Source: Rhodococcus tibetensis
GTDB lineage: Bacteria; Actinomycetota; Actinomycetes; Mycobacteriales; Mycobacteriaceae
Direction of reading: 5' to 3'
Length of the DNA stretch: 64,000 nucleotides
Assembly (NCBI RefSeq): GCF_024438035.1
Contig: NZ_JANFQF010000009.1
Span: 124,001 to 188,000, forward strand
Below the pieces are notes generated by a model. The model ran no database searches. It saw nothing but the letters and a program-made list of their open reading frames with translations, and was not told where the DNA came from. Made by a program: the position numbers and the translations under genes. Below, piece by piece: positions 19,992-29,861 of this stretch; the first letter of the stretch is position 1, and the number at the start of each line of letters is the position of its first letter.

Positions 19992-20852
19992 TCAGCCGAC
20001 CCGGCCTTCGGCCGTGCAGCTCTCACACACGAGAGCGAGCGCGCGTCCCTGATCCTCGGGCAGATTCTCGTAACGGGACGTGGGGACCCCACATTCGGTG
20101 CAGCGGCCCAGGATGCTTGCCTGGTCACTGAAGTTCACGGCCATTCGCTTGTCGAAGACGTACAGCGACCCCTCCCACAGGCCGGTGTCACCGAAGGCTT
20201 CGCCGTATCGAACGATGCCGCCGTCGAGTTGATACACCTCGCCGAAACCGCGCGAGCGCATCAACGACGACAACACCTCGCAGCGCACTCCGCCCGTGCA
20301 GTACGTGACCACTGCCTTGTCCTTGAGGTGGTCGTACTTCCCGCTGTCGAGTTCGTGCACGAAGTCTCGGGTAGTCGACACCGCGGGGACGACGGCGCCG
20401 CGAAATCGGCCTATCTCCGCCTCGAAGGCGTTGCGGCCGTCGAAGAACACGACGTCGTCGCCCCGTCCCTCGACCAGGTCGTGTACCTCACGTGGCGCCA
20501 GGTGGGTGCCGCCGCCCACCACCCCGGACGTGTCGACCTTCAACTCGTCGGGCGCACCGAAGGACACGATCTCCGGCCGCACCCGGACACTGAGTCGGGG
20601 AAAGTCGTCGCCGAGCCCGTCGGACCATTTGATGTCGGCTTCCCGGAACGGTGCGTAGCTTCGGGTGCCCTTGACGTACCGCTTGACGTCCCGAATGTCG
20701 CCGCCCACTGTGGCGTTGATGCCGTGCTCGGAGATGAGGATCCGGCCGGTGAGGTCATTGGCCTCGGCGAGGGTGTGCTGCCACAGCCGGATCGCCTCCG
20801 GGTCGGCGAGCGGTGTGAACACATAGAACAGCACAATTTTCGGTACGGCCAC
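19992..20852 (-). CDS. trhO: rhodanese-domain tRNA uridine hydroxylase, TrhO/YceA family
   Basis: The family of this 286-residue protein (E. coli YceA/TrhO) uses oxygen to form 5-hydroxyuridine in tRNA. It has an N-terminal acylphosphatase-like domain ([35 protein letters not shown]), a rhodanese domain with the active-site loop CTGGVRCE, and a C-terminal zinc-type segment with CTECG and CESC. The catalytic cysteine is the first of CTGGVRC. It is immediately upstream of the pseudouridine synthase (1-nt gap). Confidence 0.9.
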   Translation of the reverse strand: MAVPKIVLFYVFTPLADPEAIRLWQHTLAEANDLTGRILISEHGINATVGGDIRDVKRYVKGTRSYAPFREADIKWSDGLGDDFPRLSVRVRPEIVSFGAPDELKVDTSGVVGGGTHLAPREVHDLVEGRGDDVVFFDGRNAFEAEIGRFRGAVVPAVSTTRDFVHELDSGKYDHLKDKAVVTYCTGGVRCEVLSSLMRSRGFGEVYQLDGGIVRYGEAFGDTGLWEGSLYVFDKRMAVNFSDQASILGRCTECGVPTSRYENLPEDQGRALALVCESCTAEGRVG

Positions 20853-20867
20853 GGGAAACCAGGATAC

Positions 20868-21572
20868 CTAGAGCCGCAGGGCGCTCGACTGCGCTCGCGG
20901 CCGCGACCACAACTCGCCGAGTTCAATGCCCGTAAGGCCTTCGAGGCTGTCCCGGAACACCCGGCCCGGAGCCTCCGGTACGACGACCTCGCAGGGGATG
21001 ACGAGGACGACGCATCCGGCGGCCTGTGCCGACGCGGCGCCGGTGGGTGAGTCCTCGATGGCGAGGCACTGTGCGGGGTCCAGTCCCAGCAGCTCCGCGC
21101 CTCGCAGATACGGGTCGGGGTGAGGCTTGCCGAAGGGCACCTCGTCACCACACACCGAGTGGTCGAAGTGTTCACGCCCGAGGGTCTCGAGTGCGCGTTC
21201 GGTGAGACGACGCTCGGTGTTGGTCACCAGGGCGGCACTCAAACCGTGCTCGCGCACCGTGCGCAGGGCCTCCAATGCGCCGGGGCGCCACGGGATGCCG
21301 TCGGCGAACAACCCTTCGACCCGGGTGAACATCCATTCCTTGGCCTCGGCCAGCGCTCGCGGATCCTGCGCAAGGCCGAGAGCGTCGAAGATGACGCCGA
21401 GCGCATTGGCACTGGACGCACCGATCGTCTTCAGCCGTGTCTCTTCGGTCATGGGACCGCCGAGGTGCAGCGACAACTCCCGCACCGCGACATCCCACAT
21501 CTTCTCCGAGTCGAGCAGGGTTCCGTCCATGTCCCACAGAACACCTGCGAGATCGTTGCCCAGCTCAGACAT
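20868..21572 (-). CDS. HAD-superfamily hydrolase (beta-phosphoglucomutase-like)
   Basis: The 234-residue product from the ATG at 21572 carries HAD motif I DMDGTLLDSE, motif II in ALVTNTERRL, motif III lysine in FGKPHPDPYLRGAELLG, and motif IV IEDSPTGAASAQAAGC. The cap domain follows motif I, as in beta-phosphoglucomutase and sugar-phosphatase types. The substrate is probably a small sugar phosphate; unproven. The start overlaps the end of metH by 8 bp, so it is cotranscribed with metH. Confidence 0.87.
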   Translation of the reverse strand: MSELGNDLAGVLWDMDGTLLDSEKMWDVAVRELSLHLGGPMTEETRLKTIGASSANALGVIFDALGLAQDPRALAEAKEWMFTRVEGLFADGIPWRPGALEALRTVREHGLSAALVTNTERRLTERALETLGREHFDHSVCGDEVPFGKPHPDPYLRGAELLGLDPAQCLAIEDSPTGAASAQAAGCVVLVIPCEVVVPEAPGRVFRDSLEGLTGIELGELWSRPRAQSSALRL

Positions 21573-24500
21573 TGAAGTACTTCGCCTCGGGATGGTGCAG
21601 GACGAACGCATCCGTGGACTGCTCCGGATGCAACTGCAACTCCTCGGACAGCTTCACGCCGATCCGCTCGGGTTCGAGCAGAGCCACCATCTTGGCCCGG
21701 TCCTCCAGGTTCGGGCAGGCGCCGTAGCCGAACGAGTAGCGGGCACCCCGGTACGCCAGATCGAAGAACCCGGACACCTCCGACGGGTCCTGTTCCGCCA
21801 CATTGTGTCCGCCAGGCAACACCAATTCCTCCCGGACCCGGCGATGCCAGTACTCGGCCAGCGATTCCGTCAACTGCACGCCGATGCCGTGCACCTCGAG
21901 GTAATCGCGATACGCGTTGGCGGCGAACAACTCGTTCGCGAAATCCGCGATCGGCTGTCCCATAGTGACCAACTGCATCGGGAACACATCGACCTGTCCG
22001 GTCTCCTTCGCTTCGGTCCGCGAGCGGACGAAATCGGCGACGCAGAGGAATCGGTCACGGTGCTGACGAGGGAACGTGAACCGGAACCGTTCTTCGGCAT
22101 CGGGCTTCGGCTCGGCGAGCACCACCACGTCGTCACCCTCGGAGACAGCCGGGAAGTATCCGTACACCACCGCGGCATGCGCGAGGATGCCCTCCGTGCT
22201 CAGGCGATCGAGCCAATACCGCAGTCGGGGGCGACCTTCGGTCTCCACCAACTCCTCGTAGGTGGGACCGTCGCCGGACCGCTGTCCGCGCAGACCCCAC
22301 TGTCCGAGGAACAGCGCACGCTCGTCGAGAAGTCCCGAGTACTCGGACAACGAGACGCCCTTGACGATCCGGTTGCCCCAGAACGGCGGATTCGGGACGT
22401 CGATGTCGGTAGCCACGTCGGACCGCTCGGGCACCTCGATCGGCGTCTCGGCAGCCTTCCGCTTCTCGGCGATCCGCTTGGACCGTTCGTGGCGAGCCTT
22501 GCGTTCGGCCGCCTTCTCGCGGGCCGCGATCGCTTCCGGGCTGTCCGGATCGGGTCCACCGCCGCGCTTGAACGCCATGATCTCGTCCATCCGGTGCAGA
22601 CCCTCGAAGGCGTCCCGCGCGTAACTGACCTCACCCTCGTACACCTCGGCGAGATCGTTCTCCACATAGGAACGGGTGAGGGCGGCACCGCCGAGGAGCA
22701 CGGGGAACTTCTCCGCGACGCCTTTGGCGTTGAGTTCCTTCAGGTTGTCCTTCATCACGACGGTCGACTTCACTAGCAGACCGGACATGCCGATCACATC
22801 GGCCCTCTGCTCGATCGCGGCATCGAGGATTGTCGCGATCGGCTGCTTGATGCCCAGGTTCACCACGTCGTAGCCGTTGTTGCTCAGGATGATGTCGACG
22901 AGGTTCTTGCCGATGTCGTGGACGTCGCCCTTTACGGTGGCGATGACGATGCGGCCCTTGCCGTCCTCGTCGGTGGCCTCCATGTGCGGTTCGAGGTGCG
23001 CCACGGCCGCCTTCATCACCTCGGCCGACTGCAGCACGAACGGGAGCTGCATCTGCCCGGACCCGAAGAGTTCGCCGACGGTCTTCATGCCGGACAGCAG
23101 GGTCTCATTGATGATCGCGAGCGGCGGCTTCTCCTCCATCGCCGCGGTGAGGTCCTCGTCGAGGCCGTTGCGTTCACCGTCGACGATGCGCCGCTCGAGT
23201 CGCTCGAACAGGGGCAGGGCAGCCAGTTCCTGGGCGCGGGATTCGCGCGCCGACGCCGCCGAGACACCCTCGAAGAGTTGCATGAGCTTCTGCAACGGGT
23301 CGTAGCCGTCGCTGCGACGGTCGTAGACCAGGTCGAGGGCCGTTTCCCGCTGCTCGTCGGGGATGCGTGCCATCGGCAGGATCTTCGACGCATGGACGAT
23401 CGCGGTGTCCAAACCCGCCTCGGTGCACTCGTGTAGAAACACCGAGTTCAGCACCTGCCGTGCGGCCGGGTTGAGACCGAATGAGATATTCGACACACCG
23501 AGGGTGAAATGCACCCGAGGATGCCGTTTCTTCAGCTCCCGGATCGCCTCGATGGTCTCGATCCCGTCCCGGCGCACCTCCTCCTGACCAGTGGAGATCG
23601 GGAACGTCAACGCGTCGATGATGATGTCGGACTCGTCGAGACCCCAGTTCACGGTGATGTCTTCGAGTAGGCGCTCGGCGATGCGGACCTTGTGCTCCGC
23701 GGTCCGTGCCTGACCCTCCTCGTCGATGGTCAGGGCGACCACGGCGGCGCCGTGCTCCTTCACCAGCCGCATGATCTTCTGGAACCGCGAGTCCGGCCCG
23801 TCGCCGTCCTCGTAGTTGACGGAGTTGACGGCGCAGCGACCTCCGAGATGCTCGAGGCCCGCCTGCAGCACGGCCGGCTCGGTGGAGTCGAGCATGATCG
23901 GCAACGTCGACGCCGTCGCGAAACGGCTTGCGAGAGCTGCCATGTCGGCGGCGCCGTCGCGGCCGACGTAGTCGACGTTGAGGTCCAGCATGTGAGCACC
24001 GTCGCGGGTCTGGTCCTTGGCGATGTCGAGGCACTTTTGGTAGTCCTCCGCGATCATCGCCTCACGGAACGCCTTGGAACCGTTCGAGTTGGTGCGTTCA
24101 CCGATCATCAGGATGCTCGCATCCTGATGGAACGGAACCGCGGTGTAGAGAGAGGACGTCCCCGACTCACGCACCGGGTTGCGCTCGGCCTTTTCGACCA
24201 AACGCACCGCCTCGGCTACCTGCCGGATGTGCTCCGGGGTTGTGCCGCAGCAACCACCCACCAGCGCGAGCCCGTACTCCGAGACGAAACCGCTGAGCGC
24301 CTCCGCCAGCTCCTCGGCTGTGAGCGGGTACTCCGCCCCGTTGGCTCCCAGGGTGGGCAGGCCTGCATTGGGCATGACCGACACCGGCAGCGACGTGTAC
24401 TTCGACAAGTGCCGTAGGTGCTCGCTCATCTCGGCGGGACCGGTGGCGCAGTTGAGGCCGATCATGTCGATCCCGAGCGGTTCGAGAGCTGTCAGCGCGG

Positions 24501-25134
24501 CACCGATCTCACTGCCGAGGAGCATCGTTCCGGTGGTCTCGACTGTGACGTGCGTGATGATCGGCAGCCGCGAGCCGAGCTTCTCCATCGCCATCCGACT
24601 GCCGAGGATCGCGGCCTTCACCTGCAGAAGGTCCTGGCACGTCTCGACGAGGATTGCGTCGGCACCCCCGTCGATCATCCCCATCGCGGCCTCGGCGTAG
24701 GCGTCGCGCAGGCTCGCGAACGAAGCGTGGCCGAGTGTCGGCAGCTTGGTTCCCGGGCCCATCGATCCGAGCACGAACCGACCCATGCCATCGCGTCCCG
24801 GGCCCATCTCGTCGGCGACGTCACGCGCCAGCCGGGTACCCTTTTCGGCCAGCTCGCGAATCCGATCTTGGATGTCGTAGTCCGCCAGGTTGGGCAGATT
24901 GCAGCCGAACGTGTTGGTTTCGACGGCGTCTGCCCCGGCCGCGAAGTACGCGCGATGGATCTCTTTCAGCACGTCGGGGCGGGTGTGGTTGAGAATTTCG
25001 TTGCAGCCCTCGAGGCCCAGGAAGTCGTCCAGAGTGAGATCTGCGGCCTGCAACATGGTGCCCATGGCGCCGTCGCCGATCACAACGCGCTGGTTCAACG
25101 CATCGAGCAGGGCAGTGTGGAATGGCGCAGACAT
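21565..25134 (-). CDS. metH: cobalamin-dependent methionine synthase
   Basis: MetH transfers a methyl group from methyltetrahydrofolate to homocysteine through cobalamin. The 1189-residue product shows all four modules: the homocysteine/zinc domain (GDGAMGTMLQ, ETNTFGCNL and the zinc Cys pair in VGGCCGTTPEH), the pterin domain (IGERTNSNGSKAF, MLDLNVDYVGRDG), the B12 module with KGDVHDIGKNLVDIIL, and the C-terminal activation domain (RYSFGYGACPNLEDR). The ATG at 25134 is preferred; the frame is open 230 codons further but overlaps the divergent PAC2 gene. Only 51 bp separate it from that gene, with no cobalamin riboswitch seen. Confidence 0.96.
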   Translation of the reverse strand: MSAPFHTALLDALNQRVVIGDGAMGTMLQAADLTLDDFLGLEGCNEILNHTRPDVLKEIHRAYFAAGADAVETNTFGCNLPNLADYDIQDRIRELAEKGTRLARDVADEMGPGRDGMGRFVLGSMGPGTKLPTLGHASFASLRDAYAEAAMGMIDGGADAILVETCQDLLQVKAAILGSRMAMEKLGSRLPIITHVTVETTGTMLLGSEIGAALTALEPLGIDMIGLNCATGPAEMSEHLRHLSKYTSLPVSVMPNAGLPTLGANGAEYPLTAEELAEALSGFVSEYGLALVGGCCGTTPEHIRQVAEAVRLVEKAERNPVRESGTSSLYTAVPFHQDASILMIGERTNSNGSKAFREAMIAEDYQKCLDIAKDQTRDGAHMLDLNVDYVGRDGAADMAALASRFATASTLPIMLDSTEPAVLQAGLEHLGGRCAVNSVNYEDGDGPDSRFQKIMRLVKEHGAAVVALTIDEEGQARTAEHKVRIAERLLEDITVNWGLDESDIIIDALTFPISTGQEEVRRDGIETIEAIRELKKRHPRVHFTLGVSNISFGLNPAARQVLNSVFLHECTEAGLDTAIVHASKILPMARIPDEQRETALDLVYDRRSDGYDPLQKLMQLFEGVSAASARESRAQELAALPLFERLERRIVDGERNGLDEDLTAAMEEKPPLAIINETLLSGMKTVGELFGSGQMQLPFVLQSAEVMKAAVAHLEPHMEATDEDGKGRIVIATVKGDVHDIGKNLVDIILSNNGYDVVNLGIKQPIATILDAAIEQRADVIGMSGLLVKSTVVMKDNLKELNAKGVAEKFPVLLGGAALTRSYVENDLAEVYEGEVSYARDAFEGLHRMDEIMAFKRGGGPDPDSPEAIAAREKAAERKARHERSKRIAEKRKAAETPIEVPERSDVATDIDVPNPPFWGNRIVKGVSLSEYSGLLDERALFLGQWGLRGQRSGDGPTYEELVETEGRPRLRYWLDRLSTEGILAHAAVVYGYFPAVSEGDDVVVLAEPKPDAEERFRFTFPRQHRDRFLCVADFVRSRTEAKETGQVDVFPMQLVTMGQPIADFANELFAANAYRDYLEVHGIGVQLTESLAEYWHRRVREELVLPGGHNVAEQDPSEVSGFFDLAYRGARYSFGYGACPNLEDRAKMVALLEPERIGVKLSEELQLHPEQSTDAFVLHHPEAKYFNV

Positions 25135-25185
25135 GCCGTCCAGACTAATGGGCGTCGGGGCGGATGCTGGCCGTAGGCTGGGTGG

Positions 25186-26127
25186 GTGAGTTCCAGTGAG
25201 TTCCCTGTCACGCCCGCGGGCCGCGACGACGACGCCCTCGACACCGCCGATGCCGGTGCCGAGGACAGTGGCGTTCCCGTGCTGCGTGACCCTGTCATGG
25301 TCGCCGCCTTCGAAGGCTGGAACGACGCCGGCGACGCCGCGAGTGGAGCGGTCGAACACCTGGAGTTGACCTGGGACGCCCAGCCGCTGGCCGAGCTCGA
25401 TTCCGAGGAATATTACGACTACCAGGTCAATCGCCCCACCGTCCGGCAGGTCGACGGCGTCACCCGGGAGATCGTGTGGCCGGCGACCCGCCTGTCCGTG
25501 TGTTCTCCGCCCGGCAGTGAGCGCGACGTGGTCCTGCTGCGCGGAATCGAACCGAACATGCGCTGGCGCAGCTTCTGCGAAGACCTGCTGGAGTTGATCG
25601 ACCAACTCGAGATCAACACCGTCGTCATCCTCGGGGCTCTCCTCGCTGACACGCCGCACACCCGTCCCGTTCCCGTCACCGGTAGCGCGTACAGCAGTGA
25701 GGCCGCCGAGCGATTCAAACTCGAGCAGACGCGGTACGAGGGGCCGACCGGTATCACCGGGGTGCTGCAGGACGCCTGCGTCCGGGCCGGTGTACCCGCC
25801 GTGTCGTTCTGGGCGGCCGTCCCCCATTACGTTTCGCAGCCGCCGAACCCCAAGGCCACAGTCGCGCTGCTCCAGCGTGTCGAGGACGTCCTCGACATCG
25901 AGGTTCCGCTCGGCGAGCTGCCGAGCCAGGCCGACGACTGGCAGGAAGCCGTCACGGAGATGACCGCCGACGACGAGGAAATCGGCGACTACGTCCGCTC
26001 GCTCGAAGAACGCGGCGATGCCGAGACCGACATTTCCGAGGCGATCTCGAAGATCGACGGTGACGCATTGGCGGCTGAGTTCGAGCGGTACCTGCGCCGG
26101 CGTGGGCCCGGCAGCTTCGGGCTGTGA
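25186..26127 (+). CDS. PAC2-family protein (proteasome-assembly-chaperone fold)
   Basis: The 313-residue protein belongs to the PAC2 family, named after a eukaryotic proteasome assembly chaperone. Visible family stretches are VAAFEGWNDAGDAASGAVEHL, LRGIEPNMRWRSFCEDL, VVILGALLADTPHTRPVPVTG and PAVSFWAAVPHYVSQPPNPKA. The role in actinobacteria is not established; a link to the proteasome genes in this window is suggestive only. M. tuberculosis has a PAC2 protein (Rv2125) next to metH as well. GTG start; its stop overlaps the start of the MFS gene (GTGA). Confidence 0.85.
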   Translation: MSSSEFPVTPAGRDDDALDTADAGAEDSGVPVLRDPVMVAAFEGWNDAGDAASGAVEHLELTWDAQPLAELDSEEYYDYQVNRPTVRQVDGVTREIVWPATRLSVCSPPGSERDVVLLRGIEPNMRWRSFCEDLLELIDQLEINTVVILGALLADTPHTRPVPVTGSAYSSEAAERFKLEQTRYEGPTGITGVLQDACVRAGVPAVSFWAAVPHYVSQPPNPKATVALLQRVEDVLDIEVPLGELPSQADDWQEAVTEMTADDEEIGDYVRSLEERGDAETDISEAISKIDGDALAAEFERYLRRRGPGSFGL

Positions 26128-27275
26128 CGCGGCGCTCCCCCGAATCGATTCGTTCTGCCCTGCAACGCACCGCCCTCTACGGCGGTGGCTTCCTCGGCCC
26201 GTTCGGCGGCGGCGTCGTCGTCTCGATCCTCCCGGAGATCGGTGACGATCTAGGCGTCGACGCCGCAGCCGCCGCCAGTTCCCTGACGGCGTACCTGCTT
26301 CCGTTCGCGCTGGTCATGCTCGTGTCAGGAACGCTAGGGGCCCGCTGGGGTCGCACTCGGACCGTCCGGGCCGCCTACGCCGTCTACCTGGTGTCGTCGC
26401 TGGCGTGCTTCGTGGCGCCCACACTGCCGTTGTTCCTCGGCGCGCGGGTATTGCAGGGATGTTCCAACTCGTTCACCACGCCCCTGCTACTGGCTGCGCT
26501 CGCCGCCTCCACACCGAAGAAGCACCTCGGACGTTCCCTCGGAATCTTCGGCGCCTTCCAAGCCGCAGGTCAGTCGAGCGCACCGCTCGTCGGCGGACTC
26601 ACCGCGGAAATCGACTGGCGGCTGTCATTTCTCGTCATCGCCCTCGTCGCAGCGGCCCTCGGGCTGATCGGAATACCCGACGCTGCACCGGACGAACCGG
26701 GGGCCGCGCGCCCACGCCTGCGCGACGCGCTCACCCTCCCAGTACTGCGAATGGGTGTCGTCGCACTGCTCGGCTGGGGAGCCCTGGGTGGGCTCAGCTT
26801 TCTGGTGGCCTTCCGCGCCGAGGACGACTTCGGCCTGAGCCCGACCCAGCGAGGCCTCCTGCTCACCGGATTCGGAGTAGCCGGAATCCTCACGGCCCGC
26901 CTCGTGGGCGGCGTCATCGACAAGATCGGCGCACGCGCCGCCGTGGTGATCGGCGCAGTCGCCGGCGCCGCGCTCATCGCTGCTGCCGGCACCATCTCCC
27001 TCCTCGCCGTCGTGGCCGTGGCCTGGTTTGCAGCCGGAACGGCGGGTCAGTTCATCCTGGTCGGCGTCAACGCAGCAGTCCTCGGATCTTCCGGACCCAA
27101 TCGGGGCGGGGCGGTCTCGGTGGTGCAGGCACTGCGGTTCACCGGCAATGCGCTGGCACCGATTACCCTCACCCCCGTCTATGCGATATCCCCGGCAGCG
27201 GGCTTCCTGGTTCCTGCCGTGCTGCTCGCGGTGGCAGCTCCCCTGTTCATGCCACGGGACAACTCCCCCGTCTGA
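26124..27275 (+). CDS. MFS transporter
   Basis: The 383-residue integral membrane protein has about 12 hydrophobic segments and the MFS loop motif GTLGARWGRTRTVRAAYAVYL between helices 2 and 3, with a second-half counterpart GGVIDKIGARAAVVIG. The first half resembles drug-efflux/EmrB-type antiporters (LGARVLQGCSNSF). A small-molecule exporter is likely; substrate unknown. It is translationally coupled to the upstream PAC2 gene by a GTGA overlap, so they form one transcript, while nirB after it has its own 90-bp upstream region. Confidence 0.85.
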   Translation: MTRRSPESIRSALQRTALYGGGFLGPFGGGVVVSILPEIGDDLGVDAAAAASSLTAYLLPFALVMLVSGTLGARWGRTRTVRAAYAVYLVSSLACFVAPTLPLFLGARVLQGCSNSFTTPLLLAALAASTPKKHLGRSLGIFGAFQAAGQSSAPLVGGLTAEIDWRLSFLVIALVAAALGLIGIPDAAPDEPGAARPRLRDALTLPVLRMGVVALLGWGALGGLSFLVAFRAEDDFGLSPTQRGLLLTGFGVAGILTARLVGGVIDKIGARAAVVIGAVAGAALIAAAGTISLLAVVAVAWFAAGTAGQFILVGVNAAVLGSSGPNRGGAVSVVQALRFTGNALAPITLTPVYAISPAAGFLVPAVLLAVAAPLFMPRDNSPV

Positions 27276-27316
27276 CACAACCTTCGCGGACCCTGTGAGG
27301 TGTTCCTGATTCCCAT

Positions 27317-27338
27317 GTAACGTCCGCGCAGCCGTTAC
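27317..27338. promoter_or_regulatory. inverted repeat GTAAC-N12-GTTAC upstream of nirB
   Basis: GTAAC (27317-27321) and GTTAC (27334-27338) form an inverted repeat 28 bp upstream of the nirB start. Half-sites of this kind occur in binding sites of nitrogen regulators such as GlnR, but the spacing here does not match the GlnR layout I know, so the regulator is left open. Confidence 0.35.
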
Positions 27339-27365
27339 GACACGGCGGGAGCGGAACCTCGTCGT

Positions 27366-29861
27366 ATGGCCAACACACCGAGTTCGAGCAAGCTGCTGGT
27401 CGTCGGCAACGGTATGGCCGGCGCACGCACCGTCGAGGAAATCATCAACCGCGGCGGCCGCGAGCGGTTCGAGATCACCATGATCGGCGACGAGCCCTAC
27501 GGCAACTACAACCGCATCATGCTCTCGCACGTCCTCTCGGGCGAGGCGGCCGTCGACGACGAGGATCTGATCCTCAACCCGATGGGCTGGTACACCGCCA
27601 ACGGCGTCACCCTCCACGCCGGTGATCGCGCGGTGGCGCTCGACCGCTTCGCGAAGACCGTCACGTGCGAAAGTGGCCGCGTCGTGGACTACGACGTGCT
27701 GATCATCGCCACCGGAAGCAACACGTTCTTCCCCAACATGGATGGCCTCCGAGAATCCGACGGGCGGCTCGCCCGCGGGGTGTTCGGATTCCGGAACATC
27801 GCCGACACCAACGGCATGCTGCAGATGGCGCAGGCCCACGACGACGTGTCCGCCGTCGTGATCGGTGGCGGGCTTCTCGGACTCGAGGCCGCCTACGGGC
27901 TCCGCACCCAAGGCCTCACCGTCAACGTGGTGCACTCCCCGGGGCACCTCATGAACCAGCAGCTCGACGAGCGGGGCGGCAGCATGCTCCGCTCCGAGAT
28001 CGAGAAACTCGGTGTCGGAGTCCACACGTCGATGCGTACCACTGCGGTACTGCGCGACGACGCGGGACGTGTCACGGGCGTCTCCTTCGTCGACGGCAGC
28101 ACTCTGGACGCCGACATGGTCGTCGTCACTGCCGGCATTCGTCCCAACGCCGAAATGGCCCGGGCGGCCGGACTGGTCGTCGAGCGGGGCATCGTGGTAG
28201 ATGACCAGATGCGTTGCGAGGACGAAGGTTCGGTGTACGCCGTCGGTGAATGCGCACAACACCGCGGTGAAACTTACGGCCTCGTCGCCCCGGTATGGGA
28301 GCAGTCCGTGATCCTCGCGGAAGTTCTCACCGGTACCAATCCCGAAGCCGCGTATGTCGGTTCGCGCACCACCACCCAGCTCAAGGTCGCGGGCGTCGAC
28401 GTGGCGGCCATGGGTGTCAAGGGCCCGGAAACGGTCGACGACGAATTCGTCCAGTACTACGAACCCCGCAGCGGCACATACAAGAGTCTCGTCGTCCGCG
28501 ACGGAAAGCTGATCGGCGCCACGCTCATGGGCGATATCAGCAAAGCCGGCTACCTCACCCAGGCGTTCGACGGGAAGGTTCCCCTGCCCGAGGAACGCAT
28601 CAGCATGCTCTTCGACCTCGGCACGCCCAGCGTTGCGGCCAGCGCCGCGGATCTGCCCGACGACCTGCAGGTGTGCAACTGCAACGGCGTGAGCAAGGGT
28701 GATCTGGTCGCATGCGTGCACTCCGGCGCGAAGACCCTGTCCGCGGTGTGTGCGCAGACCCGGGCGGGGAAGGGGTGCGGGTCGTGCAAGGGACTCGTCG
28801 CCGATATCGTGGCCGCCGCAGCCGGTGGCGAGCTCGAAGTCGACCCGTCCGCCGACTGGTACGTACCCTGCATCCCGATGACCAAGCCCGAACTCATCGC
28901 GACCATCCGGGAACGCGATCTCCGCGCCGTGTCACAGGTGTTCGCCGAGCTCGCGACGGACGCGAAGGAGGACGCGTCCGCGAAGATGCCACTGGCCTCA
29001 CTGCTTCGCACGATCTGGGGTCCTGACTGGGTGGACGAGCGCGGCGCGCTGTTCATCAACGACCGCGTGCACGCCAACATCCAGCGCGACGGGACGTTCT
29101 CAGTGGTCCCGCAGATGAAGGGCGGCGTCACCACGCCGGAACAACTCCGCAAGATCGCCGATGTGGCCGACAAGTACGGCGTGCCGCTCGTGAAAGTGAC
29201 CGGAGGACAGCGCATCGACCTCCTCGGCATCAAGAAGGAAGACCTTCCCCAGGTGTGGGGTGATCTGGACATGCCGTCCGGATTCGCCTACGGCAAGAGC
29301 ATGCGCACCGTCAAGACCTGTGTCGGCACCGACTTCTGCCGGTACGGCCTGGGCGATTCGACGAGTCTCGGCATCGCGATCGAGGAGCGCTTCCAAGGTT
29401 TGGAAACGCCTGCGAAACTGAAATTGGCGGTGGCCGGCTGCCCCCGCAATTGTTCCGAGGCGTTGTGCAAAGACTTCGGAGTCGTCGCCGTTGGTGACGG
29501 CCGCTGGGAAATTTACATCGGAGGCGCCGCGGGAGCCCATGTGCGCAAGGGCGACCTCTTGGCGACCGTCGAATCACCCGAGGCCGTACTGGAACTCGGA
29601 GGCCGGTTCATCCAGTACTACCGCGAGAACGCGAAATGGCTCGAGCGCACCTACGACTTCGTGCCGAGGGTTGGACTCGAACACCTTCAGGCGGTATTGG
29701 TCCGAGACGAGGAGGACATCGTGGCAGGCTTGGACGAGCGCATTCAGACGGCAGTCGACGGCTACCGGGATCCGTGGAAGGAACGTAGCGCACCCAAATC
29801 GCCGGCACAGTTCGCGCCGTCGCTTCCTCTGCTCCCGCTCCCCCAGGTGCCGGTCCGATGA
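27366..29861 (+). CDS. nirB: assimilatory nitrite reductase large subunit NirB
   Basis: NirB reduces nitrite to ammonium using NAD(P)H, siroheme and iron-sulfur clusters. The 831-residue protein contains an FAD/NAD(P)H disulfide-oxidoreductase-type N-terminus (VVGNGMAGARTVEEI, then AVVIGGGLLGLEAAYGL), a BFD-like [2Fe-2S] domain with Cys437, Cys439, Cys471 and Cys474 (CNCNG, GCGSC), and the siroheme/[4Fe-4S] domain with Cys652, Cys658, Cys692 and Cys696 (TCVGTDFCRYG, AGCPRNC). All ligands are intact. nirD follows with a 4-bp overlap. No nitrate reductase or nitrate transporter is inside the window. Confidence 0.96.
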   Translation: MANTPSSSKLLVVGNGMAGARTVEEIINRGGRERFEITMIGDEPYGNYNRIMLSHVLSGEAAVDDEDLILNPMGWYTANGVTLHAGDRAVALDRFAKTVTCESGRVVDYDVLIIATGSNTFFPNMDGLRESDGRLARGVFGFRNIADTNGMLQMAQAHDDVSAVVIGGGLLGLEAAYGLRTQGLTVNVVHSPGHLMNQQLDERGGSMLRSEIEKLGVGVHTSMRTTAVLRDDAGRVTGVSFVDGSTLDADMVVVTAGIRPNAEMARAAGLVVERGIVVDDQMRCEDEGSVYAVGECAQHRGETYGLVAPVWEQSVILAEVLTGTNPEAAYVGSRTTTQLKVAGVDVAAMGVKGPETVDDEFVQYYEPRSGTYKSLVVRDGKLIGATLMGDISKAGYLTQAFDGKVPLPEERISMLFDLGTPSVAASAADLPDDLQVCNCNGVSKGDLVACVHSGAKTLSAVCAQTRAGKGCGSCKGLVADIVAAAAGGELEVDPSADWYVPCIPMTKPELIATIRERDLRAVSQVFAELATDAKEDASAKMPLASLLRTIWGPDWVDERGALFINDRVHANIQRDGTFSVVPQMKGGVTTPEQLRKIADVADKYGVPLVKVTGGQRIDLLGIKKEDLPQVWGDLDMPSGFAYGKSMRTVKTCVGTDFCRYGLGDSTSLGIAIEERFQGLETPAKLKLAVAGCPRNCSEALCKDFGVVAVGDGRWEIYIGGAAGAHVRKGDLLATVESPEAVLELGGRFIQYYRENAKWLERTYDFVPRVGLEHLQAVLVRDEEDIVAGLDERIQTAVDGYRDPWKERSAPKSPAQFAPSLPLLPLPQVPVR

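Noticed and set aside
25135-25185. Cobalamin riboswitch upstream of metH
   Set aside because: Only 51 bp separate metH from the divergent PAC2 gene, too short for the riboswitch, and no B12-box sequence was seen.
26625-28721. A 698-codon open frame on the minus strand opposite the MFS gene end and nirB
   Set aside because: It mirrors the codon pattern of nirB and the MFS gene, has no recognisable domain and no ribosome-binding site. High-GC coding DNA often gives such antisense frames.
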